From Stutzerimonas kunmingensis (lineage in GTDB: Bacteria; Pseudomonadota; Gammaproteobacteria; Pseudomonadales; Pseudomonadaceae), in the NCBI RefSeq assembly GCF_014764705.1, contig NZ_JACXXG010000030.1, positions 1 through 50,492 of the forward strand: a stretch of 50,492 nt of DNA, written 5' to 3'. The position numbers and the translations under genes were made by a program. Of this stretch, positions 8,104 to 17,747 are shown piece by piece. The notes beneath the pieces are model-generated. The model saw only the letters and a program-made list of their open reading frames with translations, made no database searches and had not been told where the DNA came from. Numbering within the stretch: the first letter of the stretch is position 1; each line of letters begins with the position of its first letter.

Positions 8104-9805
8104 TGACCAGCATCAGGCCCTGGCACAACTGCTCGGCTTCGGGAGCCATTCCGCACGCAAGAGTCACTACCCTGAACTGGTGGCGCGCCTGGAAGAGCTG
8201 GAAGGGGAGCGCAATCGCTACAAATGGCTGTTCGAGCACGCCGTGCACGGCATCTTCCAGGCCAGCATCCACGAAGGTATTCGTGCCGCCAACCCCGCCT
8301 TGGCACGCATGCTCAATTACGACACCCCGGAAGAGGCGCTGTGGGCGCTGACCGATCTGTCCCATCATCTATTCATCGGCGGTGAGGAGGAGCTTCGGCA
8401 GATCCGCCATATCCTGAGCCAGCAGCATGGCTTGTTCGGCTACGAGACGCGCCTGCGCCGCAAGGACGGCAGCGCCATCTACGTGATCATGAACCTGCTG
8501 CTCAAGCCGGACGAAGATGGCCTGGTGGAAGGCTTCGTCGCCGACGTGACCGAGCGCAAACTGGCGCAGTTGCGCCTGTTGCAGCTCAACGAAGAGCTCG
8601 AGCAGCGCGTCGCCGAGCGCACCTGTGAACTGCGTGAAGCCCGCGATGCGGCGGAAGCCGCCAACCTGAGCAAGGACAAGTACCTCGCCGCAGCCAGCCA
8701 CGACCTGCTGCAGCCGCTCAACGCCGCGCGCCTGCTGATCTCGACCTTGCGCGAACGCCAATTGCCGCAGAACGAGCTGCATCTGGTCGAGCGGGCCCAC
8801 CAGGCCCTGGAAGGCGCCGAAGACCTGCTGACCGATCTGCTCGATATCTCCAAGCTCGATCAGGCCGCGATCAAACCGGACATCGATATCTACTCGCTGG
8901 ACGATGTCCTGCTGCCGCTGGTGTCGGAGTTTCAGTCGGTCGCTGCCGCCGCGGGGTTGCAGTTGAAACACTACATTCCGCGAGTCGCCATCAAGACCGA
9001 TTTCCGCCTGTTGACGCGAATCCTGCGAAATTTCCTCAGCAATGCCTGCCGTTATACCGATCAGGGCTCTGTACTGGTGGGTGCGCGCATGCGCGCCGGG
9101 GCGCTGCGTATTGAGGTCTGGGACACCGGTCGGGGCATTCCTGAGGAGGAGCTGGGTTCGATCTTTCTCGAATTCAATCAGCTCGGGATCGGCCGATCCG
9201 CGAAACGCAGTGGGGTAGGGCTGGGGCTGGCCATCGTCGACCGTATCGCCAGCATGCTCGGCTACCAGGTGCTGGTGCGCTCGAAACCGGGACGTGGTTC
9301 GGTGTTCAGTATCGACGTACCGCTGGCCGAAGCGATGCCCCGCGAGCGGGTTGCGGCTCCGACGGTCGTGCCGCAGCTGGGCGATCCACTGCCCGGGCGG
9401 CGCCTGCTGGTGATCGACAACGAGGAGAGCATCCTGCTGAGCATGGCTGCCTTGCTCGAACAGTGGGGCTGCACGGTGGTGACTGCCACCGACGAGCAAA
9501 GCGCAATGACGGCGCTGGATGGAGTCGCGCCGGACGCGATCCTCGCCGATTACCATCTGGATCGCGGTCTGACCGGCTGGGACGTCGTGCTCGCGGTGCG
9601 AGGACGCTTCGCACAGGCGCTGCCGGCGGTGATGATCACCGCCGATCGCAGTGACCAATGCCGCCAGCAACTGCAGGGCTGCGGCGTGCCTGTGCTGAAC
9701 AAGCCAGTCAAGCCCGGCAAGATGCGTTCGGTGCTCAGCCATCTGCTCGCCGGCAATGGCAATGGCAATGGCAATGGCAATGGCGGCGGACAGGATTCGG
9801 GCTGA
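8087..9805 (+). CDS. ercS: PAS hybrid sensor histidine kinase ErcS
   Basis: This 572-residue soluble hybrid kinase has a PAS domain at about 40-160 (RYKWLFEHAVHGIFQASI to FVADVTERKL). A coiled-coil linker follows at about 160-190, then a HisKA dimerisation domain with phospho-acceptor His205 in SHDLLQPLNAARLL. The ATPase domain has FLSNACRYT (N box), DTGRGIPEEEL (G1) and GVGLGLAIV (G2). A C-terminal receiver has Asp488 in ILADYHLD and the late Lys in NKPVKP. No membrane segment is visible. The start lies 17 bases before the end of ercA, in a different frame. The protein ends in a Gly-Asn repeat encoded by five GGCAAT units. ErcS is part of the regulatory set for PQQ-dependent ethanol oxidation in P. 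aeruginosa. Confidence 0.9.
   Translation: MPKPSDDQHQALAQLLGFGSHSARKSHYPELVARLEELEGERNRYKWLFEHAVHGIFQASIHEGIRAANPALARMLNYDTPEEALWALTDLSHHLFIGGEEELRQIRHILSQQHGLFGYETRLRRKDGSAIYVIMNLLLKPDEDGLVEGFVADVTERKLAQLRLLQLNEELEQRVAERTCELREARDAAEAANLSKDKYLAAASHDLLQPLNAARLLISTLRERQLPQNELHLVERAHQALEGAEDLLTDLLDISKLDQAAIKPDIDIYSLDDVLLPLVSEFQSVAAAAGLQLKHYIPRVAIKTDFRLLTRILRNFLSNACRYTDQGSVLVGARMRAGALRIEVWDTGRGIPEEELGSIFLEFNQLGIGRSAKRSGVGLGLAIVDRIASMLGYQVLVRSKPGRGSVFSIDVPLAEAMPRERVAAPTVVPQLGDPLPGRRLLVIDNEESILLSMAALLEQWGCTVVTATDEQSAMTALDGVAPDAILADYHLDRGLTGWDVVLAVRGRFAQALPAVMITADRSDQCRQQLQGCGVPVLNKPVKPGKMRSVLSHLLAGNGNGNGNGNGGGQDSG
9752..9781 (+). repeat. Hexanucleotide microsatellite (GGCAAT)x5
   Basis: Five perfect GGCAAT copies at the 3' end of ercS encode (Gly-Asn)5, followed by GGCGGCGGA. 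Copy changes stay in frame, so the repeat can vary the tail length but cannot switch the gene off. Confidence 0.95.
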
Positions 9806-9856
9806 CACGATCTGGATCAAGTTTTAGCGGGCGCCGGCTCGGCTAGACTCCTCGCC

Positions 9857-10201
9857 CTGAAAGCCCATCTGCGTCTGCTACTCGTCCTGTTGATCAGCCT
9901 CGCGCTCCCCGTGAGCAGCATGGCTGCGCTCGAACAGAGCGCAGAACCGTGCCAGATGCAAAGCGACATGGAGAGCTCCGGGCATCTCGCACACCAGGCT
10001 GAAGCTCAGCACGAGGACGCGCATTCGCACGATGGCAATCCACTGTGTGAAAGCGGCCACCAGTGCAAGACCGGCAGCATGTTGCAGGCGGGCATAGCGC
10101 AGCCGCATCTGACCGCCTCGCTGCCGCAACTCGCAGTTCATTACCCCGAGTTCTTTCCCGCCCGCTCCAACGCCGACGTCTGGCGCCCTCCGCGTTACTG
10201 A
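9857..10201 (+). CDS. Small secreted Met/His/Cys-rich protein upstream of cusC; probable CTG start
   Basis: The frame reads LKAHLRLLLVLLISLALPVS then SMAALEQ: a basic start, a hydrophobic core and an Ala-type cleavage site, i.e. a signal peptide. The mature part is rich in His, Met and Cys (PCQMQSDMESS, HQAEAQHEDAHSHDG, CESGHQCKTGS) and ends in VWRPPRY. Such proteins commonly precede copper/silver RND genes in the P. stutzeri group, suggesting periplasmic metal binding; this is inference. The frame has no ATG or GTG after the stop at 9803. CTG 9857 is the codon that restores the whole signal peptide (114 residues). TTG 9890 would begin inside the hydrophobic core. A mutated ATG, a true CTG start or a sequencing error are all possible. 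Confidence 0.68.
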   Translation: MKAHLRLLLVLLISLALPVSSMAALEQSAEPCQMQSDMESSGHLAHQAEAQHEDAHSHDGNPLCESGHQCKTGSMLQAGIAQPHLTASLPQLAVHYPEFFPARSNADVWRPPRY

Positions 10202-10292
10202 TTCCATCGCTGACCTGACTCGCCCCACGCTCATGCGTTGAGGCGCTGTAGGCATGCCGTTGCGGTATGCAGGAAACCGAGGAATCCAATCC

Positions 10293-11546
10293 ATGATCTC
10301 CCGATTGATAGGGAAATACCGGCCGTTCGCGGGCGTGGTTTTTGTCGCCGCGTTCGGCCTGCCCGGCGCAGCCACCGGGCTGACATTCGACGATGCCGTG
10401 AGCCTCGCGCAACAGCAGGCGCCGTCGCTACGTGCCGAGGCATCTAGGCTGCAAGCCGCGCGTAGCGAAGCCGTCGCTGCGGGCGAGCTGCCCGACCCGA
10501 AACTGCTGCTGGGCCTGCAGAACGTGCCGATTGAGGGTGCCGAGCGCTGGAGCCTCGATGAAGACGGCATGACCATGCGCATGGTCGGCCTGATGCAGGA
10601 AGTTCCGAACCGCGACAAGCGCAAGGCACGCCGCGATGCGGCACAGGCGTCTGTCCAGCGCGCAGGTGCCTCGCGCGAGGTGGAAACCCTCAGGGTGCGT
10701 CTGGCGACTGCCCAGGCGTGGATCGCCACCCACGCGGTGGAACGCAAGATCCAGCTGTTCAACCAGTTGTTCGAGGAGAACCGCCTGCTCGCCGAAGCAA
10801 TTCGAGCGCGTATCGCCGGCGGGCGAGGGCGGCTGACCGACAGCGTCGCGGCGAAGCAACAGGCGGCGTTATTGGCTGATCGCCAGGACGAACTGGAGCA
10901 GCAGCGCCGCCAGGCACGCGCGGCGCTGGTGCGCTGGGTTGGCAGCGATGGCAATCGACCGCTGTTTGGCGAACCGCCACGCTGGGCGATTGCCCCTGAA
11001 CAACTGGCGCAGCGGATCGGCCAGCACCCGCAACTGACCGCCTATGCGCCGATGACCCAGGTGGCGCAGGCACGCATCCGTGAGGCGACCGCCGAGAAAC
11101 AGGTCGACTGGAGCTGGGAGGTCAGCTACCTCAAGCGCGGTCGAGAGTACGGCGACATGGTCAACCTGCAGTTCAGTTTCGACCTGCCGGTGTTCCAGCG
11201 CTCGCGGCAGAACCCGCGGATCGCCGCCCGCTACGCCGAGCTTGAACAACTGGAAGCCGAACGCGAAGCCATGACGCGCGAATTCGTGGAGCGGCTGGAT
11301 GTCGAGCTGGCCGAGCTGGACCGTTTGCAGCGCGCACTCGAACGCAACGCAGAGGTGCTGCTGCCGCTGGGAGAGGAAAAGGTGGAGCTCGCGATGGCCG
11401 GCTATCGCGCCGGGACCAGCGAACTGGAAGCGGTGCTGACAGCGCGCAACGAACTGATCGAGACGCGCCTTGAACACATCGACCTGCAGGGGCTGGTAGC
11501 CATCGCGGCTGTGCGCTTGCACCTCGCCTACGGAGAAGCCAAATGA
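10293..11546 (+). CDS. cusC: CusC-type outer membrane efflux protein (TolC family)
   Basis: The 417-residue product has an N-terminal signal-like stretch (GVVFVAAFGLPGAATG) and the long helical repeats of TolC-family channels (for example RLQAARSEAVAAGELPDPKL and, late in the protein, GYRAGTSELEAVLTARNELI). It would form the outer membrane exit for the CusBA pump. GAGGA before ATG 10293 supports this start over the in-frame ATG at 10254. No lipobox cysteine is apparent, unlike E. coli CusC. The stop overlaps the cusB start by four bases (ATGA), so the three pump genes form one operon. Assignment to copper/silver rather than zinc/cobalt rests on cusA and cusB. Confidence 0.88.
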   Translation: MISRLIGKYRPFAGVVFVAAFGLPGAATGLTFDDAVSLAQQQAPSLRAEASRLQAARSEAVAAGELPDPKLLLGLQNVPIEGAERWSLDEDGMTMRMVGLMQEVPNRDKRKARRDAAQASVQRAGASREVETLRVRLATAQAWIATHAVERKIQLFNQLFEENRLLAEAIRARIAGGRGRLTDSVAAKQQAALLADRQDELEQQRRQARAALVRWVGSDGNRPLFGEPPRWAIAPEQLAQRIGQHPQLTAYAPMTQVAQARIREATAEKQVDWSWEVSYLKRGREYGDMVNLQFSFDLPVFQRSRQNPRIAARYAELEQLEAEREAMTREFVERLDVELAELDRLQRALERNAEVLLPLGEEKVELAMAGYRAGTSELEAVLTARNELIETRLEHIDLQGLVAIAAVRLHLAYGEAK

Positions 11547-13038
11547 GCCGGAATGTTCTCGCAAGCGTCACCCTGGCCGGGGTGACGGCGCTGATCGGCG
11601 CGGGTGCCGGCTACTGGCTGGCCAGCTCTGATGACCAGGTTTCCGAACCAGTCGCATCCGCGGTCGAGAGTGACGCCCAGGTGCTGTACTGGTACGACCC
11701 GATGGTGCCGCAGCACCGTTTCGAAAAGCCCGGCAAGTCACCGTTCATGGATATGGACCTGGTGCCGCGCTACGCCAATGAGGACGGCGATGTCGCCACT
11801 ATCAGTATCGATGCCGGCATCACGCAGAACCTTGGTATTCGCCTGACAACCGTCAGCCGCGGACAGCTGGTGAATGTGATCGAAGCGGTCGGCGTGCTCG
11901 AATACAACGCGCGTGATGTCGCGCTGGTTCAGGCTCGAGCCGGCGGGTTCGTCGAGCGCGTCTATCGGCATGCGCCAGGCGATGTGCTGGACAAGGGCGC
12001 AGCGCTGGCCGACCTGCTGATTCCCGAGTGGTCGGCCGCTCAGGAGGAATACCTGGCCCTGCGGCGAATCGGAGAACCAGCGCTGCTGGCGGCCGCACGG
12101 CAGCGCCTGCGTCTGGCCGGCATGCCGGCATGCCGGCATCGACCATCAGCCAGCTCGAACGCAGTGGCAAGGTCAACGCGTCCGTTACCATTTCCACCCC
12201 GATCGGCGGCGTACTGCAGGAGCTGGATGTTCGCGAAGGGATGACGCTTGCGGCTGGTGCGCCGCTCGCGCGGATCAATGGGCTGGACAGCGTCTGGCTG
12301 GAAGTGGCGGTGCCAGAGGCGCAGAGCCAGGGTATCCGCGTCGGCCAGCGCGCCACTGCGCGGCTGCCGGCGCTGCCGGGCCAGCTCATCGAGGGTGAGA
12401 TCACCGCGGTGCTGCCGGAAGCCAGTGCTGCAAGCCGCACCCTGCGTGTGCGGATACAGCTGCCCAATCCAGACGGACTGCTGCGGCCCGGGCTGACGGC
12501 TCAGGCCAGCCTGGCCAGTGGCGACGATGCGTCGGTTCTGCTGATTCCGGGCGAGGCTGTCATTCGCACCGGGCGCCGCAGCCTGGTGATGCTGGCCGAG
12601 GCCGGCGGCCGCTATCGCCCGGTGGAAGTCGAGACCGGGCGGGAGAACGGCAGCCAGACCGTCGTCCTCCGCGGCCTGGAGGAGGGTCAGCAGGTGGTCG
12701 CATCCGGCCAGTTCCTGCTGGACTCCGAAGCCAGCTTGCGCGGCATCGTCGCGCCGCCCGCGGCCAGGGATGTGCAGCACGACCATGGCCATGGTCAGCC
12801 GGCACCGACGCTGCATGAATCCGAAGGCCGCGTCATGGCACTCGCCGATGCCCGCGTGAAGATCGCACACGGCCCGTTCCACACGCTTGGCATGCCCGGC
12901 ATGACCATGGCGTTCGCGGTGGCCGATGCGGCATTGCTGCAGGACATCGAGGTCGAAGACCGGGTCCGTTTCGCCGTTCGGGAAACCGATGCAGGCCTGC
13001 TGGTCGAGCGAATTCAGCCGCTGGAGAAGCAGCCATGA
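11543..13038 (+). pseudogene. cusB: cusB periplasmic adaptor, frameshifted by an 8 bp repeat
   Basis: The adaptor begins at ATG 11543 and reads correctly for about 194 residues. It has a membrane anchor (VTLAGVTALIGAGAGYWLA), then a heavy-metal-binding YHS-like motif (YWYDPMVPQHRFEKPGKSPF, MDMDLVPRY) and the barrel/lipoyl region. At 12116-12139 the 8-mer GCCGGCAT occurs three times. With three copies the frame runs to a stop at 12244. With two copies it would continue as LAGMPASTISQLERSG into the rest of the adaptor, ending at 13038 with about 495 residues. The downstream part carries a C-terminal CusF-like domain ([20 protein letters not shown] and GMPGMTMAF). All other bases look intact, so the break is a single slip event, a reversible switch or a sequencing error. 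Confidence 0.88.
12116..12139 (+). repeat. Perfect 8 bp tandem repeat (GCCGGCAT)x3 inside cusB
   Basis: Copies lie at 12116-12123, 12124-12131 and 12132-12139. Since 8 is not a multiple of 3, each copy gained or lost shifts the cusB frame; two or five copies would keep the gene open. The unit is also partly self-complementary (GCCGGC and CATG), which favours slippage or hairpins. Confidence 0.97.
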
Positions 13039-16000
13039 TCGCCGCGCTGATTCGCTGGTCCGTCCTCAATCGGTTCCTGGTGCTGATGGCGACATTGCTG
13101 ATGACTGCCGTGGGCATCTGGGCAGTGCGTACCACGCCGATCGACGCGCTGCCTGATCTGTCGGACGTGCAGGTGATCATCCGCACGCCCTATCCGGGGC
13201 AGGCGCCGCAGATCGTCGAGAACCAGGTGACCTATCCACTGACCACCACCATGCTTTCGGTGCCTGGGGCAAAGACAGTGCGCGGCTATTCGTTCTTCGG
13301 CGACAGCTTCGTCTATGTGCTGTTCGAGGACGGTACTGATCTCTACTGGGCGCGTTCGCGGTTGCTGGAGTACCTGAGTCAGGTGCAGAGCCGGCTGCCC
13401 GCCAGCGCCAAGCCATCTCTCGGGCCGGACGCTACCGGGGTCGGCTGGATCTACCAGTACGCGTTGGTCGACCGCAGCGGCACGCACGATCTCGCGCAAC
13501 TACGCAGTCTGCAGGACTGGTTCCTCAAGTACGAACTCATCACGCTGCCCAACGTGGCCGAGGTGGCGATCATCGGTGGCATGGTCAAGCAGTATCAGGT
13601 CGTGCTCGACCCACTGAAGATGGCCAGCCTTGCCGTCACCCAGGCACAGGTCATCGAGGCCATCGGCATGGCCAACCAGGAAACTGGCGGCGCGGTACTC
13701 GAATTGGCCGAAACCGAATACATGGTCCGCGCCTCCGGCTACCTGCAGACGCTCGAGGATTTTCGCCAGATTCCACTGCAGCTGAGCGCCAGGGGCGTGC
13801 CGGTCACGCTGGGCGATGTGGCGCATATCCAGCTCGGCCCGGAAATGCGTCGGGGCATCGCAGAGCTCGACGGGGAAGGGGAAACGGTCGGCGGGGTGGT
13901 GATCCTGCGCAGCGGCAAGAACGCGCGGGAAACCCTGGCCGCCGTACACGCCAAGCTCGAAGAGCTGAAAAGCAGCCTGCCCGAGGGTGTCGAAATCGTC
14001 ACCACCTACGACCGCAGCGAGCTGATCGACCGCGCGGTGGAGAACCTCAGCTTCAAGCTGCTGGAGGAATTCGTCGTCGTCGCACTGGTGTGCGGCATCT
14101 TCCTCTGGCACCTGCGCTCTTCGCTGGTGGCGATCGTCTCGCTGCCCATCGGCATATTGATCGCCTTCGCCGTGATGCGTTACCAGGGCATCAACGCCAA
14201 CATCATGTCGCTGGGCGGTATTGCCATCGCCATCGGTGCGATGGTTGACGCGGCGGTGGTGATGATCGAGAACGCGCACAAGAAGGCCGAGGCCTGGCGC
14301 CACGCCAACCCCGGCAAGGCACTGGAGGGTGAAGAGCACTGGCGAGTCATGACCAGCGCGGCGGAGGAGGTGGGACCAGCCCTGTTCTTCTGCCTGCTGA
14401 TCATCACGCTGTCGTTCATTCCGGTGTTCACCCTCGAAGCGCAGGAAGGTCGCCTGTTCGGCCCGCTGGCCTTTACCAAGACCTATGCCATGGCCGCCGC
14501 TGCCGGGCTTTCAGTGACCCTGGTACCGGTGCTGATGGGCTACTGGATTCGGGGCAAGCTGCCGGACGAGGCACGCAATCCGCTCAACCGCGGGTTGATA
14601 CGGGTCTATCGCCCTGCGCTTAATGCAGTGCTGGATCACCCGAAATCAACCATTGCCGTAGCCGTTTTGATCCTGGCTACCACGCTGTGGCCGATGTCGC
14701 GTCTGGGCGGCGAGTTCCTGCCGCCGATGGATGAGGGCGATCTGCTCTATATGCCATCGGCACTGCCGGGGCTGTCTGCGCAGAAAGCGGCTCAGCTATT
14801 GCAGCAAACCGATCGCATGATCCGCACGGCTCCAGAAGTCGAAACAGTATTCGGCAAAGCCGGGCGTGCCGAGTCGGCTACCGATCCAGCGCCGCTGGAG
14901 ATGTTCGAAACCACTATTCGCTTCAAGCCGCGTGAGCAATGGCGCGCCGGCATGACGCCGGAAAAACTGGTCGACGAGCTGGACCGGGCTGTGCAGGTCC
15001 CGGGGCTGACCAATATCTGGATTCCGCCGATCCGCAATCGCATCGACATGCTGGCCACGGGCATCAAGAGCCCGATCGGAGTGAAAATAGCCGGCGCCAA
15101 TCTGGAGGAGATCGACCGCATCAGCCAGCAGGTCGAGGCCGTCGCGAAAAAGGTTCCCGGCGTTAGCTCGGCGCTGGCCGAGCGCCTCGTCGGCGGACGC
15201 TATATCGATATCGATATCAATCGTCAGGATGCCGCACGCTATGGGCTGAACATTGCCGATGTCCAGTCGATCGTCTCCAGCGCCATCGGCGGCGAAACCG
15301 TAGGTGAGACCATTGAGGGCCTTGCGCGATATCCGATCAGCGTTCGCTATCCTCGTGAATGGCGCGATACCCCCCAGCGGCTGGAGCAGCTACCGATCCT
15401 CACGCCGCAGGGTAGCCAGATCACCCTGGGCAGTTTGGCGCGAGTGCGCATCAGCGACGGTCCGCCGATGCTGCGCAGCGAGAATGCGCGGCTGGCGGGT
15501 TGGGTTTACGTCGACGTGCGCGGCCGGGATATCGCGTCGGTCGTCTCCGATCTGCGTGATGCGGTGAGCAGCGAAGTCAGCCTGCTGCCCGGCATGAGCC
15601 TGGCTTACTCGGGCCAGTTCGAGTTTCTCGAGCGCGCCAACGAGCGCCTCAAGCTGGTCGTGCCCGCGACATTGCTGATCATCTTCTTCCTCCTCTACCT
15701 GACCTTCGGCCGGCTGGATGAGGCGGTGCTGATCATGCTGACCCTGCCGTTCGCGCTGACCGGCGGCGTCTGGTTTCTCTACCTGATGGATTACAACCTG
15801 TCGGTGGCCACCGGCGTCGGCTTCATCGCACTGGCGGGAGTCGCTGCGGAGTTCGGCGTGATCATGCTGCTATATCTGAAGAACGCCTGGGCAGACCAGC
15901 AGCGCGACGGGCTGAACGGCGAGGCCGCGCTGTGCGAAGCAATCCGCGAAGGTGCGGTGCAGCGGGTACGCCCGAAGGCGATGACCGTTGCAGTGATTGT

Positions 16001-16172
16001 CGCCGGTCTTTTGCCGATCCTGCTGGGGGCGGGCACCGGCAGCGAAGTGATGAGCCGCATTGCGGCGCCGATGGTCGGCGGCATGCTGAGTGCGCCGCTG
16101 CTGTCGCTGTTCGTCATCCCGGCCGCCTATCGTTTGATACGCAGGCCCAGGAGAGGAACACAGGCGCGGTAG
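13035..16172 (+). CDS. cusA: CusA-type copper/silver RND efflux pump
   Basis: At 1045 residues this is a full-length heavy-metal RND inner membrane transporter. It uses the proton gradient to expel Cu(I)/Ag(I) through CusC. N-terminal features are [20 protein letters not shown] (TM1) and [20 protein letters not shown]. The TM4 motif [20 protein letters not shown] followed by AHKK is of CusA type; CzcA-type pumps have a DFGxxVDG form here. The periplasmic region contains the Met-bearing stretches expected for Cu/Ag binding ([21 protein letters not shown]). [14 protein letters not shown] lies in the second half. The ATG overlaps the cusB stop (ATGA). If cusB is off, translation of cusA may fall, since coupling across the junction would be lost. 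Confidence 0.95.
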   Translation: MIAALIRWSVLNRFLVLMATLLMTAVGIWAVRTTPIDALPDLSDVQVIIRTPYPGQAPQIVENQVTYPLTTTMLSVPGAKTVRGYSFFGDSFVYVLFEDGTDLYWARSRLLEYLSQVQSRLPASAKPSLGPDATGVGWIYQYALVDRSGTHDLAQLRSLQDWFLKYELITLPNVAEVAIIGGMVKQYQVVLDPLKMASLAVTQAQVIEAIGMANQETGGAVLELAETEYMVRASGYLQTLEDFRQIPLQLSARGVPVTLGDVAHIQLGPEMRRGIAELDGEGETVGGVVILRSGKNARETLAAVHAKLEELKSSLPEGVEIVTTYDRSELIDRAVENLSFKLLEEFVVVALVCGIFLWHLRSSLVAIVSLPIGILIAFAVMRYQGINANIMSLGGIAIAIGAMVDAAVVMIENAHKKAEAWRHANPGKALEGEEHWRVMTSAAEEVGPALFFCLLIITLSFIPVFTLEAQEGRLFGPLAFTKTYAMAAAAGLSVTLVPVLMGYWIRGKLPDEARNPLNRGLIRVYRPALNAVLDHPKSTIAVAVLILATTLWPMSRLGGEFLPPMDEGDLLYMPSALPGLSAQKAAQLLQQTDRMIRTAPEVETVFGKAGRAESATDPAPLEMFETTIRFKPREQWRAGMTPEKLVDELDRAVQVPGLTNIWIPPIRNRIDMLATGIKSPIGVKIAGANLEEIDRISQQVEAVAKKVPGVSSALAERLVGGRYIDIDINRQDAARYGLNIADVQSIVSSAIGGETVGETIEGLARYPISVRYPREWRDTPQRLEQLPILTPQGSQITLGSLARVRISDGPPMLRSENARLAGWVYVDVRGRDIASVVSDLRDAVSSEVSLLPGMSLAYSGQFEFLERANERLKLVVPATLLIIFFLLYLTFGRLDEAVLIMLTLPFALTGGVWFLYLMDYNLSVATGVGFIALAGVAAEFGVIMLLYLKNAWADQQRDGLNGEAALCEAIREGAVQRVRPKAMTVAVIVAGLLPILLGAGTGSEVMSRIAAPMVGGMLSAPLLSLFVIPAAYRLIRRPRRGTQAR

Positions 16173-16212
16173 GCTCGGCTACATCAACAATAGGAGGAAG
16201 GAGTAGCCGAGC
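16173..16212. terminator. Inverted repeat between convergent cusA and ZIP-like gene
   Basis: GCTCGGCTAC (16173-16182) and GTAGCCGAGC (16203-16212) are perfect inverted arms with a 20-base loop. They start at the cusA stop and extend into the end of the opposite gene. No T run follows on either strand, so a terminator role is only plausible. Confidence 0.35.
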
Positions 16213-16895
16213 GACCCGAGCAGGAATGCACCGAATCGGCTGTTCCTTTCCGTCGGCAGCTCCTCCTTCAGGACGTTGAGGATGATCGCGCCGGCAATGA
16301 AGGCGGTTACGGCCGACACACCCAGCTCCGAGAGCTCGATGACCGAGCCGAACGCCCAGCCGATCAGGGTTGACCCCGCCAGGATCCAGCGGCCGCGTCG
16401 GGCAAACAGGTCTTGGTGATCATGCTGAAGGGCCACATCGTTGACCATGAAGTGCAGCGACATGGCCACGGTGTACCAGATCAATTCCAGCTCCTGGCCT
16501 GGGTCGCGGTTGGCGAGGATATAGCCAATCAGCGCGTTGTAGCCCGCGAATGCACCAATGTGCAGCCAGAACACGCTGGCGTGGGAGGGTTCACCGTCAG
16601 ACCGCTCACTGCGGTGCTGCTTGATCAGCCGCTCCAACCCATAGAAGGAGGCCAGCCCGATCAACGCCAGCAGATAAGCGTGGTGTTCCAGGTAGCGCAA
16701 CGGGTGGAACCCGCTATCCTCCATCACCTTCTGCCCGTGAGCCAGCTCAGGGAGCAGATGAACGAATACGTAGGCGACGGCAACGCCACCGGCCGCGGAT
16801 AACCAGCGGCTGCGCGGCAACTGGTGCAGCTCGCTCAGCCTTCCAGCCAGCACGTGCGTGACCGTCAGCAGCAGTGCGGCGATGAATGTGAGCAT
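16179..16895 (-). CDS. ZIP-like multi-pass inner membrane protein
   Basis: The 238 residues contain about seven hydrophobic segments with His-bearing helices (AVAYVFVHLLPELAHGQ, LRYLEHHAYLLALIGL, SLHFMVNDVALQHDHQD, ELSELGVSAVTAFIAGAIIL). The VHLLPE motif and the HFMVND/EL pairs resemble ZIP-type metal transporters, but it is short and diverged. A role in metal uptake or homeostasis next to the Cus pump is inference. It is convergent with cusA and divergent from gacA. No partner gene shares its strand, so it is probably monocistronic. Confidence 0.7.
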   Translation of the reverse strand: MLTFIAALLLTVTHVLAGRLSELHQLPRSRWLSAAGGVAVAYVFVHLLPELAHGQKVMEDSGFHPLRYLEHHAYLLALIGLASFYGLERLIKQHRSERSDGEPSHASVFWLHIGAFAGYNALIGYILANRDPGQELELIWYTVAMSLHFMVNDVALQHDHQDLFARRGRWILAGSTLIGWAFGSVIELSELGVSAVTAFIAGAIILNVLKEELPTERNSRFGAFLLGSLGYSFLLLLM

Positions 16896-17102
16896 GGGAT
16901 ACCTGAGGGAATAGCCATCAAATCTGTGACTTTGGCCATCCGTCGGCGTTCAGCATGCAGTTCGTCGGTTGGCGGGTCGGAGTCATGATCTCGATCAGTT
17001 AGCCGCGTCTTGATCGGCCAGGTCGATGATTTTTTTGATAGAGTTCGCTCCTGAAAAAGCGAGCAGCCAGCCAGCTTTTAGTACGGTCAATGAGGTGTCT
17101 GC

Positions 17103-17747
17103 TTGATTAGGGTGCTGGTGGTCGATGACCACGATCTGGTTCGCACAGGCATCAGCCGCATGTTGGCGGATATCTCCGGACTGCAGGTGATAGGCCAGGC
17201 GGACTCCGGCGAAGACGCCATTCGCAAGGCTCGGGAGCTCAAGCCCGACGTAGTCCTGATGGACGTGAAGATGCCCGGCATCGGTGGCCTCGAGGCGACC
17301 CGAAAACTGCTGCGCAGCTATCCCGACCTGAAGGTCATTGCCGTGACCATCTGTGAAGAAGACCCTTTCCCGACTCGTCTTCTGCAAGCCGGTGCAGCCG
17401 GCTACCTGACCAAAGGTGCTGCGCTGGAAGAAATGGTTCAGGCCATTCGCATGGTGTTTGGCGGCCAGCGTTACATCAGCCCGCAGATCGCCCAGCAGCT
17501 GGCGCTTAAATCTTTCCAGCCGCAGCTCAGCGAATCACCGTTCGACTTGCTCTCCGAGCGGGAAATCCAAATCGCGCTGATGATTGCCAACTGCCAAAAA
17601 GTACAAAGCATCTCCGACAAGCTCTGTCTGTCACCGAAAACGGTCAACACCTACCGTTACCGCATCTTTGAAAAGCTGTCGATTACCAGTGATGTCGAGC
17701 TTGCCCTGCTGGCGGTTCGCCACGGGATGCTCGACACCGTCAACTAA
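17103..17747 (+). CDS. gacA: Global response regulator GacA (UvrY)
   Basis: The 214-residue regulator has a receiver domain with acidic pocket Asp8-Asp9 and phospho-acceptor Asp54 in [10 protein letters not shown] LuxR-type helix-turn-helix occupies about 145-208 ([20 protein letters not shown], then [19 protein letters not shown]). GacA activates small RNAs that sequester RsmA/CsrA, controlling secondary metabolism and lifestyle. The start is TTG 17103 with GAGG at 17092-17095; a TTG start is known for gacA in pseudomonads. The TAA stop shares its last base with the uvrC ATG, so the two are translationally coupled, as in other gammaproteobacteria. Confidence 0.98.
   Translation: MIRVLVVDDHDLVRTGISRMLADISGLQVIGQADSGEDAIRKARELKPDVVLMDVKMPGIGGLEATRKLLRSYPDLKVIAVTICEEDPFPTRLLQAGAAGYLTKGAALEEMVQAIRMVFGGQRYISPQIAQQLALKSFQPQLSESPFDLLSEREIQIALMIANCQKVQSISDKLCLSPKTVNTYRYRIFEKLSITSDVELALLAVRHGMLDTVN

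Noticed and set aside
9752..9781. GGCAAT repeat as an on/off switch of ercS
   Set aside because: The unit is six bases, so copy changes cannot shift the frame.
9807..9820. Anr-like site ACGAT-CTGG-ATCAA before the secreted metal-binding protein
   Set aside because: Only one half fits the consensus, and no anaerobic role is known for this gene.
16995..17102. Minus-strand peptide-like end (SIKKIIDLADQDAAN) after an AGGAG before gacA
   Set aside because: No ATG, GTG or TTG follows the AGGAG in the right place; too short to support a gene.
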